Shown in pieces: positions 1 through 10,181 of a stretch of 38,732 bases of DNA. The stretch spans positions 1 through 38,732 of the forward strand of contig JAOPGA020001135.1 of the NCBI GenBank assembly GCA_026419775.2, given 5' to 3'. This DNA comes from Acrasis kona (taxonomy: Eukaryota; Heterolobosea; Eutetramitea; Acrasida; Acrasidae). The stretch's first letter is position 1. Every line of letters starts with the position of its first letter. Below the pieces are notes generated by a model. The model searched no databases. It saw only the letters and a list, made by a program, of their open reading frames with translations, and was not told the DNA's origin. Made by a program: the position numbers and the translations under genes.

Positions 1-272
1 TTAGTGGATGTAGCATCATTTGCAAGTGGATACACATAAAAAGTTTTGTGTTTGTAGTTTGTGACATAATCTTGTGTGGCTGACATCTTATCGATGGCAG
101 ATGCGACGATTAGGGCCACGGTACCCACGGAAGCAATAACAACGACACCAGTTAGTGCCAAACCAAGTATTGTATGAACCAATGTGCTCATTTTGATGAG
201 TGAGGGATTGACCGCCGTCGTACTGCTGGATACTAACGGCGTAACGGTGACCACCATGTCGTTGACCTGCAT
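1..272 (-). CDS. Membrane protein N-terminal fragment, unrecognised
   Basis: An open frame starts at the ATG at 272-270 and runs off the window edge without a stop, giving 90 codons. A polar Thr/Val/Ser-rich start of about 30 residues is followed by a hydrophobic stretch of roughly 25 residues (LVHTILGLALTGVVVIASVG), then a hydrophilic part with Tyr and Lys. This looks like a single transmembrane segment or signal anchor. I do not recognise the family. The gene is 3'-truncated by the window, so its length, introns and function cannot be judged. Confidence 0.5.
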   Translation of the reverse strand, partial: MQVNDMVVTVTPLVSSSTTAVNPSLIKMSTLVHTILGLALTGVVVIASVGTVALIVASAIDKMSATQDYVTNYKHKTFYVYPLANDATST

Positions 273-593
273 GTCACTATGTTGCTTTAGTATTTTTTAA
301 TATCAATAAACGATTCTACTATTATAAAGTTTCAATGCCCCATTCGAAGTTCGTCATGTTGCGATTAGACGCCAATTACTTCTTTAGTTGTGTCGCATTA
401 CAACATGCGGAAAAACTATCGAATCAATCACCATAAAGTACAAGCCGAATCAGAAAAGTCCAAAGATGTTATACCAGGAAGTGTTTGGATGAAAATGCTT
501 CAGAAACGGAACGGCCGATGTGAATCATTTTTGATGACAACTTGAGAAGGTTTTACTTGACTACTAAACAAAGACAACAATACATAATGATTT
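273..593. other. Intergenic region with only very short ORFs
   Basis: This 321-bp stretch separates the start of the fragment at 272 from the 3' end of the dehydrogenase gene. It should hold the promoter of the first and the 3' UTR of the second. Two short plus-strand ORFs occur, 335-436 (33 codons) and 405-545 (46 codons), overlapping in different frames. A TATAAA lies at 323-328, too close to the first ATG to be convincing. I see no supported gene. Confidence 0.4.
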
Positions 594-1666
594 TTATAAA
601 ATTGATGTTTCATCTACTGCCTCTTCGCTCATATACCACAAACGATCTTGTTCTTCCAGTACAATTTGTTCTTCCTCCCAAGAAGGCCTTCCTTTGACTT
701 TACAATCGGCCAAATAAGATCCTGGTTCAACATCCTTACTATCACACAGTGCTGCAAACAAGGAGGTTTGCGCACCTTCGTAAGGAGTTTTTAGGAGAAA
801 CACTGTCGCGAATGGCTTCAAGTATTCAAAGTAAGAAGGAAGGTTCATGTGTCTACCAAGTTCTGTCAAGATGACACCAGGATGAAGGGAATAAGCAGTT
901 AGGCCATATTGACCGTACTTTGATTGGAGCTCTCTAGTAAACAAATAATTACTATACTTGCTAATGCGATAGAGATCTGTAACAGGAATGTTTTCATTTT
1001 TGGATTTGTAGTCAAGACTACCAAATAAAAAGTGAGATGCTTTTTCACTAGCCAATGAAGATACATTTACAACGCGTGCGGATTTTTTTAAAATGTTTTT
1101 GTTAAGAAGAAGGACGGTGAGTAGAAAGTGACCCAAATGGTTTGTACCGAATTGTACTTCGAAGCCGTCCTGTAATGCATGTTGAGTTTATTTTTTATTA
1201 TAAATACTTACTTTTGTGAGGCCGTGGGGAGGTTGCATCACTCCAGCATTATTGACGAGAATGTCAATTTTGATCTGCTTGTTTTCAAGGTTTGTAACAA
1301 AATCCCTCACTGATTGAAGATCCGAAAGATCCATAGGAGCAATAAATTCTACTTTCTTATTTCCTGTCTCCTCAATAATTTTAGAAAGTGGTTCTTCTGC
1401 TCTTTCGAAACTTCTAGCTCCGAAGATTACCCTCGCACCCCTTTTTGCGAAAAAAAGAGCAGTCTCATATCCAATTCCTTTATTGAGTGTTACTATAAAA
1501 CAAGTGTTTAATGGTTACCAGTGTTAGATCCAGTTATGAGTACGGTTTTTCCCTCAAGGTTGATGTGATGAAAGGATTCCGGGATACTTCCACCCGCCTT
1601 CCATTTATTTACGAGGATTCCGACAAGAGGAACCATGACGAGAAATATGTTGAGAGCAAGACCCAT
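594..1666 (-). CDS. Membrane-anchored short-chain dehydrogenase/reductase, retinol-dehydrogenase-like
   Basis: Three exons (1666-1519, 1477-1212, 1169-594) joined by 41- and 42-nt GTA...AG introns give 329 aa. A hydrophobic N-terminus (about residues 4-20) is a likely membrane anchor. The Rossmann signature TGSNTGIG (45-52) binds NAD(P), NNAG is at 125-128, a VSS catalytic serine region is near 175, and YRISK (205-209) supplies the YxxxK pair, so all key residues are present. Length and order match the RDH11-14/WWOX-type SDRs that oxidise or reduce retinoid- or steroid-like alcohols and ketones at ER membranes; the substrate here is unknown. The first acceptor has an in-frame alternative 15 nt upstream that would insert five residues into the nucleotide-binding motif; the canonical motif supports the choice made. 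Confidence 0.88.
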
Positions 1667-1796
1667 GGTTATGATTACAACAAAAGTTTGTCCAAACCAA
1701 CTGCAGTTTCAAAGCCTCAAATAAACAACGTTTATTGCAACTCCTGGTTTCGAAGTTTTATTTTGTTTAATGCCATTTAATCAATAGATTTCCTAT

Positions 1797-2114
1797 TTAC
1801 TCCAGGCCAAGTAAATCCTTCTCCATTCTCGAAGTTTCATCGTCTACAACTAGTACTGGCTGGTTTGTATCAATTCCTTCAAATAAATCGAATCCATTTG
1901 GTTCACTAAATTGTTGCGTTTGCAGTATGTTTTGTGTGTTCGGTATTTGGGCATCCTGTATGTACTGTTCAATGTAGTCCTCGTCAAAAGGAAAGACACA
2001 ATCATTGGTTCTACACAATAGTATTGTCTCTAGGTTGTGGGCGTGTAATCTATATGCATCCAAAGTGTTGTTCCCACATCTTGGGCATATCTTGCTCTGT
2101 TGTAAGTTTGTCAT
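1797..2114 (-). CDS. Small zinc-ribbon protein, unrecognised
   Basis: A 105-aa protein starts at the ATG at 2114-2112; longer reading would need a TTG start and would overlap the next gene. Near the N-terminus CPRCG is followed about 20 residues later by CRTNDC and VFPFD, giving a CxxC...CxxxxC pattern typical of a small treble-clef or ribbon zinc site. The remainder is acidic and Gln/Asn-rich, probably disordered. The layout recalls the short N-terminal zinc motif of USPL1-type SUMO proteases, but no protease domain is present, so I do not assign that function. It is divergent from UTP6 with 39 bp between start codons. Confidence 0.6.
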   Translation of the reverse strand: MTNLQQSKICPRCGNNTLDAYRLHAHNLETILLCRTNDCVFPFDEDYIEQYIQDAQIPNTQNILQTQQFSEPNGFDLFEGIDTNQPVLVVDDETSRMEKDLLGLE

Positions 2115-2153
2115 CAATTTGTTTGAAGTTGACCACAATTCACACCAAGAGCT
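2115..2153. promoter_or_regulatory. Putative bidirectional promoter, 39 bp
   Basis: Only 39 bp separate the divergent ATGs of the zinc-ribbon gene (2114) and UTP6 (2154). No TATA box is visible. Transcripts must have extremely short leaders, or their 5' UTRs overlap the neighbouring coding sequence. Confidence 0.35.
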
Positions 2154-3987
2154 ATGGAATCTATACAAGTACTGAAGATCACCCAGATCCTTGAAAAAGC
2201 AGCACCGAGCTTAAACGAATGTAGATATGCGGATATTCTAAGTGATGCCGAAGTTTCGAAAATTATACAAACAAGACAAGATTACGAGTACAAGCTATTG
2301 AGCACTAACAAAGAGTTGGATATTTATCTTAAATACATTCAATTTGAATTGAATCTACTTTTATTGATATCTACTAGACGCCGTCGTAAAAGTAAATTAA
2401 ACCCCAACAACTTCATATTTATAATAAATAGGTATTACCAGGGTGTATAGATTTTACGAGATGCTTTCGCACACCCAATCCATCTTCAGACGTGCCTTGG
2501 GAAAGTGGAAGAGCAATATAAGACTCTGGAAATCTTTTATTGATTTTTCTGTTCAATATCAATACCAAGTGGAATCAATCTTCGAACTGTAAGAATCTTT
2601 ACAAAATAAATGTTTTCAATCTCGTAGTGCTGTCAAAAGGAACCCAACAAATCCAGATATATGGATTTTGTGCGCGAAGTGGCACGCAGAGTTCAACAAC
2701 AACACTCAATCCGCCAGGAACATTCTTCAAAGAGGCATCAAGTTAATTAAAGAGAGCAGAACCCTTTGGTATGAATTTTTCAAGTTAGAGCTCATGATGT
2801 CATTGGCCGAAGCAAAGAAGATTAATGAGGACGAAGAGTTTGACGAACAGACTAATGCCCAATATGACTATGAGATCCCAACAATGATTTTGAACGAAGT
2901 TCAAACACGTAAGAATTGGTTTTTTCGAATGTTTTAACATTGTTCAGTAAAAGCATTAAAGGATGATGCAGACCTACGTTTTGATCTCTTGAACCTTTTG
3001 TGTGATTATCCAAAAACACAACACCTACAAAACATTTTATTAGATGATTTATCAAAGAACTTTAGACAAGATGAAAGTGTCATTTATAGGTGTGTGATTT
3101 TTGGTCACGTCAAGTACGGTCACAGTCAAGAATCAACTCTAGAAGCTTTATGTCAAGTAGCAAGATCCATCTCCACTCCACTCATGTACGAACACTGTGC
3201 TCAATTTGCAAAGGACTGCTTCAATAATGCAAACAGCAATAATAAAGTATGTATTCATTTCGAACATCTCACTAACAGTCAACAGAAAAGTTGCTTCGAC
3301 CAACTCATAAACGTATACGTTCAAGCTCATTCTTGTTCATGCATGACCATCAACATGATCTTGGATCATCTCAACATTCTACACGTTTGCAACGACAAAT
3401 CATACCAAAAGGTCCTTGACGATACTTTTAACCAACATCCACACGATCTAAAGTTAGCCATGTTACAATTAGAAAACTCAAAAGACAAGAAGGCTACATT
3501 AAAACAAATCATCAAAATGCGTCAGGACGCACCCAGAAAGGAAGCAGCTGAATTCTGGACCAACGCATTACAGAGACTTGGAGACGAAGCAGACATTTTG
3601 GATTATAAAAAAGCGGTTATTGATGGATGTGATGAAAATGTGAAAATTGCATTCTTCAACCACGCAGCCAAACATTCCGATGACATCAAGGCGCTGAACG
3701 AAAATGTTGAATTCCTGTTGACATACCCACCAAACTCCGTTGCATTATACAAGACCATCATCAAGCACTATTCGAAGGATTGGAAAGAAAACTTTGAAAA
3801 GTTGAATCAATTGTACAGAAGAGCAATCGGGGAACATGGAGTCAATAATGAAGACTTTTGGATCGGACACATTATGCTAATGAAGAGGAAAGGTGATTTG
3901 AATAAAGTGCATCACTTGTATACTCAGGCTACCAAGACACTTGCTAAACTTGATGGTTTTATAGAAAAGTATGATTTAATAAAGTAA
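2154..3987 (+). CDS. UTP6: U3 snoRNP-associated protein UTP6
   Basis: Four exons (2154-2391, 2432-2588, 2628-2908, 2948-3987) with introns of 40, 39 and 39 nt encode 571 aa, close to the roughly 600 aa usual for the family. The N-terminus has the family's features: a helical start, DYEYKL, then YIQFEL followed by an Arg-rich RRRRK, a spliced segment, and LGKWKSNIRLW. HAT (half-a-TPR) repeats follow, visible as W-x-x-F/Y patterns (WILCAKWHAEF; LWYEFFKLEL), and the protein ends in EDFWIGHIMLMKRKGD. UTP6 belongs to the small-subunit processome that works with U3 snoRNA in early 18S rRNA processing in the nucleolus. Its stop is only 8 bp from the convergent SPAG6 stop. Confidence 0.9.
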
Positions 3988-3995
3988 CAAGTTTT

Positions 3996-5595
3996 TTATA
4001 AAATGCTTTCGTCTATTTTTTTTATTAGCTCTCTGTCGTAGTCTGGTGTGTAATATTTGACTAATTCGTCCGAATAACATTGTGTTATGATTTTGATGCT
4101 TTCTTGAATGTCTTCATCGTCGGACTTGATTGTTAAAATTCTGGTCAGGCATCCACTCTCTGCAAACTTTCTTTTTGATTCATTGTCGTTGGGCAGTACT
4201 TTTGAATATTGCTTTACTGTGTAACTCAGTATGCTCTCTGGTGTTTTTGGTTGAATGAATGGGGTGAGTGCGTCTAGGTGATGGCATTTTTGTATGATTT
4301 GCTTTAGCGATCGTTTCGATTTTAATTTTAGATCATCGGTTGATCTGGGAGACATGAAGCAGTCCAGTAACTTTAATAATATGTTGGCATTAACCACTGA
4401 CTTTGCGTGGTCTGCAGAATGTTTACCCACTTGACCTAGTGTCCAAGCTGAGGTGGCCTTTATATGATCAGAATGGGAGGGGTTGGATAAGATTGATCCC
4501 AACACTACCACAGATTTCGATTTGATCACGCTCATGGCCAAAGTATCTGCGAATGCGGCAACAAATCCTAATGTTAATATGGCTGGCAGTTTGGAATCGT
4601 CGTCAACCTGCATAATGTATTCTAGTAAAATAGGTAGACCACCAGTATTCACAAGCATTGATGCCATGTCTGGAGTATGTTTGACAATCTCCTTAATACA
4701 AATCATTGCATTCTTTTTTACAACAATATCTTCTTCTCTGAGCAGACTAAATATACGAGGGAAAATCTCTGCTTCGACTACGTGCTCGGCTAGCTCCACT
4801 GAGTGTTTAGCAATATGTCCTAAACAAGTACAAGCTTGCTTCATTACTTGCTGGACGTTTTAAAAGACCGACTAAATCTCCCACACCCTCTGCATCAATC
4901 ACAGACTGCGCCAAGTCACCATTATGTGAACATATATTAGATAAAGCATTTGCAGCTACTTTTTTGAGAGATAGCTCTGGCTCCTTCATACACAACAAAA
5001 GTATGGGTACTGCATCTTGATCTACAATACTTTGTGCTAATTCCGAATTGTGTTTTGCGATGTTTGATAGGGCCCAAGCAGAAGATTCTTTTACAGCAGT
5101 GTCGAATTGTCCTAAACACTCAACCAGAGCTTCAACTGCACCAGAGTCTACGACTGCCTGTGCTAGTACTGGACTATGTTTCGCCACACTTCTTAAAACA
5201 AAAGCAGCAGATCTTTTGTAGTATTTCTTTTATTAATTAGAAAGACATCAAGAGTATTCTTACGGATTCACAATTTAAAGATGTTACTAATTGTGGAAGT
5301 ATTTCACTCATCACAATCTTCTCCGCCACCTGTTCGTTGTAACTTGCTAATCTTCCCAAGGCAATTGCGGCGTTTTGTTGCACCGTTGGTTCAGCATCGA
5401 GTAAAAGAGGTCTCAGTAACTCCATTGAAGAGGAGTAGCTTTGGACCATTGCTAATAGAATTAAAATTGTCTTTCAAATAAATCTATACCCTCAATATTC
5501 CTTGGATGTTTTACTAGTTCTGCAACAGTCTGAGAAAATTTAATTCTAGCACTTTGGTATCTCACTAGTGCAGCATTTACATCTTTCGCAGACAT
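3996..5595 (-). CDS. SPAG6: SPAG6/PF16 armadillo-repeat axonemal protein, frame interrupted
   Basis: The gene starts at 5595 and has introns at 5489-5452 (38 nt) and 5263-5227 (37 nt). It reads as armadillo repeats with the recurrent AKHS/LAQ/VVDAGAV pattern and ends with the family's YYTPDYDRELI tail. SPAG6 is a central-pair protein of motile 9+2 cilia. The reading frame changes near 4840-4860: upstream reads to RPASN and downstream resumes as MKQACTCLGHIAKHS, both matching the family, with no room for an intron of usual size. Adding 5 nt, for example a second GTAAT, would give 509 codons plus stop, the usual SPAG6 length. A 28-nt in-frame GTAATG...TTTAG removal is possible on paper but would delete conserved residues. 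Confidence 0.88.
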
Positions 5596-5673
5596 ATCCC
5601 GCTTTTTATTTACAATTTTGAATGGAATCCATCATTCTTTTGTAAAGTAGTAAACTTCAATTATAACATTGAA

Positions 5674-6480
5674 ATGTCCACTAAAGACAAGCTTGACCAA
5701 GATGTCGACTATTATGCGGTGTTGGGGATACCCTCTTCTTCCACAGAGGCTGAAATAAAGAAGGCCTATCGGAAGAAAGCGCTAGAATATCATCCCGATA
5801 GAAACATTGATAATGCAGACGCAGTAAACATGTTTGTTAAGATAAACAAAGCAAATCGCGTACTCACTGACCCTCAGTTAAAACTAGAGTTCGACGCCAT
5901 TATAAAAGCGAAGCTGTTCCAACAGCAACGCTTGGATGGAATGAACCAAAAAAGAAGACTCCTCAGGGAAAGCCTTGAAGAAGCGGAAAGAAACTCAAAG
6001 CGCCCTAAGACAGAGCAAGAAGCCACACACAAGTCACCCGCTGACATCCGCCGTGATGCCGAGAAGATTAAAGAACAAGGTGGCTACGATGCACTGCACA
6101 AATTAGTCCAAGAAAAGAAATTAATGAGCTCGAAATCGAGACACATTGATGTTATTGCAAAATGGACCAAAGAATTTGATGTAAACGAAAAGTCTCTCGA
6201 GTCAATGTTCAAAAAATTTGGACAGGTTACATCTTTTATTAAAATCGAGAAGAAGCGGAAGGCAATTGTTACATTTGCGTTGGGCCTAAACGCTCAAAGT
6301 GCATGTGAACATTTGAGCAAGGAGAATTGTTTGGAAGTGAAGATTGCTCCGGGACAAGAAATACCCAGTCAAACATTACATGAAACATCTGCGACCCTTG
6401 GTGCAGATTACGAATCACTTACCATGCTAAAGTTTAAGCAGATGGCTGAAGAGCGCAAATTGAGGAAAGAAAGTGCGTAA
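5674..6480 (+). CDS. DNAJC17: DNAJC17/Cwf23-like J-domain protein with RRM
   Basis: An intronless 268-aa protein. Residues 12-78 form a J domain with the HPD motif at 40-42 (EYHPDRN), which stimulates Hsp70 ATPase. A long charged helical region follows (about 85-150), then an RRM-like domain (about 165-230) with KFGQVTSF and KRKAIVTF as the strand motifs, and a short tail with LTMLKFKQM. This arrangement and length are those of DNAJC17 in animals and Cwf23 in yeasts, spliceosome-associated J proteins in the nucleus. The start at 5674 is the first ATG, 78 bp from the divergent SPAG6 start, so the two probably share a promoter region. Confidence 0.9.
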   Translation: MSTKDKLDQDVDYYAVLGIPSSSTEAEIKKAYRKKALEYHPDRNIDNADAVNMFVKINKANRVLTDPQLKLEFDAIIKAKLFQQQRLDGMNQKRRLLRESLEEAERNSKRPKTEQEATHKSPADIRRDAEKIKEQGGYDALHKLVQEKKLMSSKSRHIDVIAKWTKEFDVNEKSLESMFKKFGQVTSFIKIEKKRKAIVTFALGLNAQSACEHLSKENCLEVKIAPGQEIPSQTLHETSATLGADYESLTMLKFKQMAEERKLRKESA

Positions 6481-6482
6481 AT

Positions 6483-6488
6483 AAAAAA
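6483..6488 (-). terminator. Pol III poly-T terminator of tRNA-Gln
   Basis: Six consecutive T on the minus strand begin directly after the discriminator base of the tRNA. This is the normal RNA polymerase III stop signal. Confidence 0.75.
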
Positions 6489-6559
6489 TTCTCCTGGCAA
6501 GAATCGAACTTGCAGCAAAGGATTCAGAGTCCTCTATGTTACCACTACACCACAGGAGA
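6489..6559 (-). tRNA. tRNA-Gln (anticodon CTG)
   Basis: A 71-nt cloverleaf can be drawn on the minus strand. The acceptor TCTCCTG pairs with CAGGAGA and is followed by discriminator A. TG and the A-box region GTGTAGTGG come next. The anticodon arm GAGGA-CTCTGAA-TCCTT gives anticodon CTG, reading CAG as glutamine. The T arm is GCAAG-TTCGATT-CTTGC and contains the B box. No intron is present. It sits between DNAJC17 and the CAAX-protein gene, antisense to both. Confidence 0.95.
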
Positions 6560-6740
6560 ATTAAAGTTGGATGTTTTTTAGTAATCATTAATATGTTAAA
6601 AAAATCATATACTCAAAGTGGTCGCAATGTAATATTGTTCAAAATCGTTCATCTTGAAATTGTTGTCCTAGATCTATATCAGCATGTTTGGTGCCAGGCC
6701 TATCAAGCGACATGTTGTAAGCACAAACAAATTGTAAACA

Positions 6741-8025
6741 ATGTCGGAGGTAGGATGCGAAGAACTAGTCGAAATTGTGATTGAGCACCAAGATGATTTA
6801 TCGAAAATATTGAGGGCATCGTCGCTGTATTTACCCGCACTCGATTTAATATACCCATTCATGGGAGTATGTACATTATGGAAGGAGGCTGGAGAGCAAG
6901 AATTGGTGTCAAGATTAGATTATGAACAACACATTTTTTTAACAGACTTTTTTAAACTTTGCGAGCGAAGAGATCTTCGATTTTTTATAAGGACAATGGT
7001 TTATTTAAAGGAAACCTTCCCAACTTCGGTCTGCACCGAACAAGTTTCGTTAGATGAAGTGTGGAGCCATCATGTTGAGATCTCAAAAGATTCCAAAGCT
7101 GTTTTAAAAGTAAACAAAGTAAGTTTATAATTCAGCGTGCACTAACTTGAGAAAGTCTCATCAAATTGAATTCTCCTTCAGCTTCCGTTCAGAAGGGTAC
7201 ATGCTCGATGTAACGTACGATGAGGATCAAAGAGACAAGTACGTAGAGGGTAGACAGCTCATTTCGCAGTCTTCTACGCCCACACCAACAAGTCGTCAAG
7301 AAAGGGTAACATTAAAAGCTGCGGCTGATGTAAAAAATAATGTAAATGTTATCGACAAACAAGATCACATTTTATGTGCATCGATTGATCAGGAAATTTC
7401 TTGTCATCCATTCTTAAAAATGCTGTTGAATAATAATAACATCTTTTGTGTTTTTGGTGCAAAAGGCATTCCTGGCAGCGAATACTCTTGGTATCAGTAT
7501 AACGCTAATACATTTATGAACTACACAATCTTTAAATCTGCACAGGAACAATTAAAATATATGAATGATGATTTGTTTTTAGATCGGTATTTGAACCGAT
7601 GTTTAGACGAGTTAAAATGCTTGACCAGGGCTGCTATTCTAAGGCTTCCCATATTCGTCAACAATGGTAGTAACTTGTTGCCGATGCTCCAGAGGAAAGA
7701 TGTTGTTAATAAATTGATTTTCCAAATAGAAGAAATGCGCTCGAAAATCTCCCAAAACATAAACCAGGACAGATCTAAGGCAGTCTTTATCGTAAAATAT
7801 CTCCATGAGAACTCATTGCTTCAATATTTAAAAACGATTGTACTGCCTCACTGGGCATCTGCCAATTGTGCTGAGCAGCAGGTTTATCTACAAGAGCAAA
7901 CAAGAGATCCAGCCTATGAGTATGGTAACTGTGACGACGCAGAGTTTATCAAACGTAAATTCGACTCAAGAGATTTACAGTCAAACAAGTACCAAGAGGA
8001 TGATTCTACTTGCTGCATAATGTAA
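6741..8025 (+). CDS. Unrecognised protein with C-terminal CAAX box
   Basis: Two exons (6741-7118, 7156-8025) around a 37-nt GTAAGT...AAAG intron with a CACTAAC branch-like site encode 415 aa. The last four residues, CCIM, form a prenylation CAAX box with an extra neighbouring cysteine, implying membrane attachment after farnesylation or geranylgeranylation. The body is helical and charged. The stretch TIFKSAQEQL...FLDRYL faintly recalls the end of RGS domains, but the similarity is too weak to name it. A Ser/Thr-rich linker (about 155-170) separates two helical halves. A lipid-anchored signalling role is an inference from the CAAX box only. Confidence 0.7.
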
Positions 8026-8196
8026 AAACAAATAAATAATTTTTATTACACCACAATCAACAAGAAAAAGCACTTGATGTAGTGAGTGGTACAGGTTTAG
8101 TAGAAATGAAAATGTCACAAGAATAAACTAACAGAATGTACATACACATTTAATTTTTGTTTCACATCATTTTTGATTCTACTACACTTGATCCCG

Positions 8197-9300
8197 TTAC
8201 ACGTTATGTTTTATATTCTTATGACCAATAAAATCCGAACGAAGCTTCAATAAACCTTCTGTAATCGTCCTATAGTTTGAATAAGGAGTATCAACGAATG
8301 AGGGATCCAATCTCTCATACTCTTTTATGATATCAATTAGATAGCCAGTGTCTTTGATTTCACCATTCCAATGAAGGATTGACGGACTGTTCGGTGTTGA
8401 GTAGTTTTTACAATTTAAATCATAGTCCATGAAGCAGAACAACTGAGTGTTCCATTCATTGGGAATTAATTTCACAATTCCGTCACTTCTATGCCGATAC
8501 AGGAGTTCGTTAATTACATCTTGATCGGACATTGGAAGGTGACATTTATTTGTATCTTTTTGGACAGATTCAAGCTTGGACGACCAATTCCAGTCATTCA
8601 TTTTTTTTATATCAAAAAGAACAACACCAGTGTTGAAGCCGGTGTGACCCTTGCTTTCAATACCGTGAATACAATTTTCTTTATTATGATAGATGTGTTG
8701 GGAGGATTCATCATACATTGCATTAAACTCGGGAGCAATTCCTATAAATTCTTGTGCTTTAAATTCATCGAATTTTGACCAGAGCTTTCCGATATCGTCC
8801 AAGACGATGATATCAAAATCAAGCTGGATTACCTTATCCACATTTGCCCTAGATAACGTCTGTTGCAATAAGAGTTTATTAAAATGTTTGTGTAGTCCCA
8901 CATCCGGTAGTTTGTGCGCAAATACTTTCACATCCTGGTATTTGCATTTGTTAAGAACTGACGCCCACTTCTCTGGGTGCGTAAACTCATTGCCAACTAA
9001 ATGTATGTGGAGTGGAACTCTTCTATTCCAAAGTAAGCTCTTTAATGCTGTCCTTATGCTTGAGAAGAATGTTTTGTGCTTCCCGGGACTATAATGGCCA
9101 ATAAATACAACATGTGCAGGATCTTTTGATGAAAAGGAATTAATGCCTGTATTTAATTTGTGTTTGCATGACCACAACCCTTCTTCACTTTGATCCGGTA
9201 TGTTGCTGAAGTTTATATCCCTCGAAAATAAATAAAACGAACTGAACATGATTGATATTGCAAGTGCAAAGCTTATGGCATGCCTTGGCCGAACAACCAT
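8197..9300 (-). CDS. Type II membrane GT8-family glycosyltransferase (LARGE/GXYLT-like)
   Basis: Starting at the ATG at 9300-9298 gives 367 aa with one N-terminal membrane anchor (AISFALAISIMFSSFYLF), typical of Golgi type II transferases. The luminal part has the GT8 signatures: HVVFIGHYSPG near the start, the metal-binding DxD in QLDFDIIVLDDI, GFNTGVVLFDIKKMN, MSDQDVINELL and a late LHWNGE. These match LARGE and glucoside xylosyltransferase-like enzymes that use UDP-sugars. A longer reading from 9462 adds a second hydrophobic segment but overlaps the stop of the upstream gene, so the shorter start is preferred. Donor and acceptor sugars cannot be told. Confidence 0.8.
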   Translation of the reverse strand: MVVRPRHAISFALAISIMFSSFYLFSRDINFSNIPDQSEEGLWSCKHKLNTGINSFSSKDPAHVVFIGHYSPGKHKTFFSSIRTALKSLLWNRRVPLHIHLVGNEFTHPEKWASVLNKCKYQDVKVFAHKLPDVGLHKHFNKLLLQQTLSRANVDKVIQLDFDIIVLDDIGKLWSKFDEFKAQEFIGIAPEFNAMYDESSQHIYHNKENCIHGIESKGHTGFNTGVVLFDIKKMNDWNWSSKLESVQKDTNKCHLPMSDQDVINELLYRHRSDGIVKLIPNEWNTQLFCFMDYDLNCKNYSTPNSPSILHWNGEIKDTGYLIDIIKEYERLDPSFVDTPYSNYRTITEGLLKLRSDFIGHKNIKHNV

Positions 9301-9449
9301 ATCTCTGTTGGTGTAATGAACTTGTAAAAATTCCTCCGCAGGCTTACTAAAAGATCCCAAGGACAGAGAGCCAATAATGACGTAATTGTTTAATGGACAA
9401 GAGAGTTCAAGTATAAAGAAACAAAACATAAAAAGATTAACAATGAAAA

Positions 9450-10058
9450 TCACCCAAACCATCCTTTACTAGTAGCTGGTATTATTACAATAGTGAACTC
9501 ATCGGACCGCTTCATTGTCTCTTTGTCTGAAATGTGCGTAATGGGAGCAGAATGTGCTTTTCCGTCCTTTTCTGCTAAAATGTTGGTTCCATATATTGTT
9601 TGTATTTGTACTTGTGATAGGTGTGTTATTAATGTTTGTTCAGGGGACCTGGGAGAGTTTGCGTCCTCTACTTCAAGGGGATTCATCAAAGCAAAACTTT
9701 CCGAAGGACCAGGCGCTTTATTTCGTAGGGTTTCCAAATTGCCGCTTTGATGGAGCGCAACATACTTTTGGTCCACGGTTGACTTCAAATGTATAGTGTC
9801 ACCGTAATATATCCTTTTATCTGGCTTTGTACCTGTCGTGAATTCAACACCTGTCATGGACTTTTCTACTATCCAAAGGAATTGTCTGTCCGAGTTTGCT
9901 GTTACTTTCCCATTTACAATATCAACATTCATGTATTTTCCATAAAGTGAGCTAACCAAACATATTTGATCGCCGGATTGAACAGGTGCCGATATGAGGA
10001 CCATGTTTGGTTGTCCAATATTTTGTAATCGTGAACTAAACACAAAGCATGTTTGCAT
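9450..10058 (-). CDS. Beta-trefoil-like cytosolic protein, unrecognised
   Basis: A 202-aa single-exon protein from the ATG at 10058; a second ATG at 10004 would give MVLISAPVQSGDQ. It contains spaced GDQICLVSSLYGKYMNV, DRQFLWIVE, GDTIHLKSTVDQKYVAL and YGTNILAEKDGK motifs. This alternation of G-x-x-h-x-L-x-S and K-Y-h is what fascin-like and related beta-trefoil repeats show, so a carbohydrate-, lipid- or actin-binding trefoil is plausible. No catalytic residues are recognised and there is no signal peptide. It lies between the GT8 gene and a 61-aa gene, all on the minus strand. Confidence 0.6.
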   Translation of the reverse strand: MQTCFVFSSRLQNIGQPNMVLISAPVQSGDQICLVSSLYGKYMNVDIVNGKVTANSDRQFLWIVEKSMTGVEFTTGTKPDKRIYYGDTIHLKSTVDQKYVALHQSGNLETLRNKAPGPSESFALMNPLEVEDANSPRSPEQTLITHLSQVQIQTIYGTNILAEKDGKAHSAPITHISDKETMKRSDEFTIVIIPATSKGWFG

Positions 10059-10181
10059 CTTTGGATTTGAAAAGTTGCACCTCTTTTGTTTCAATAGATT
10101 TTATTAAAAGTATTCTGATTTACAAGTTATATGATTACATTATGCGCACTATCGCGCCTACACTATTTTAAAGTTGGTTAC

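Noticed and set aside
335-545. Two short plus-strand ORFs, one starting MPHSKFVMLRLDANYFF and faintly like the first motif of Y-family polymerases
   Set aside because: There is no room for a polymerase, and neither ORF has supporting promoter, intron or conserved motif evidence.
4820-4850. 28-nt intron in SPAG6 (GTAATG...TTTAG)
   Set aside because: The segment itself encodes conserved family residues (QACTCLG), so it is unlikely to be a true intron. It is kept only as a possible cryptic rescue.
9301-9462. Longer GT8 start at 9462 with a second hydrophobic segment
   Set aside because: It overlaps the stop of the upstream gene by 13 nt, and type II glycosyltransferases normally have one N-terminal anchor.
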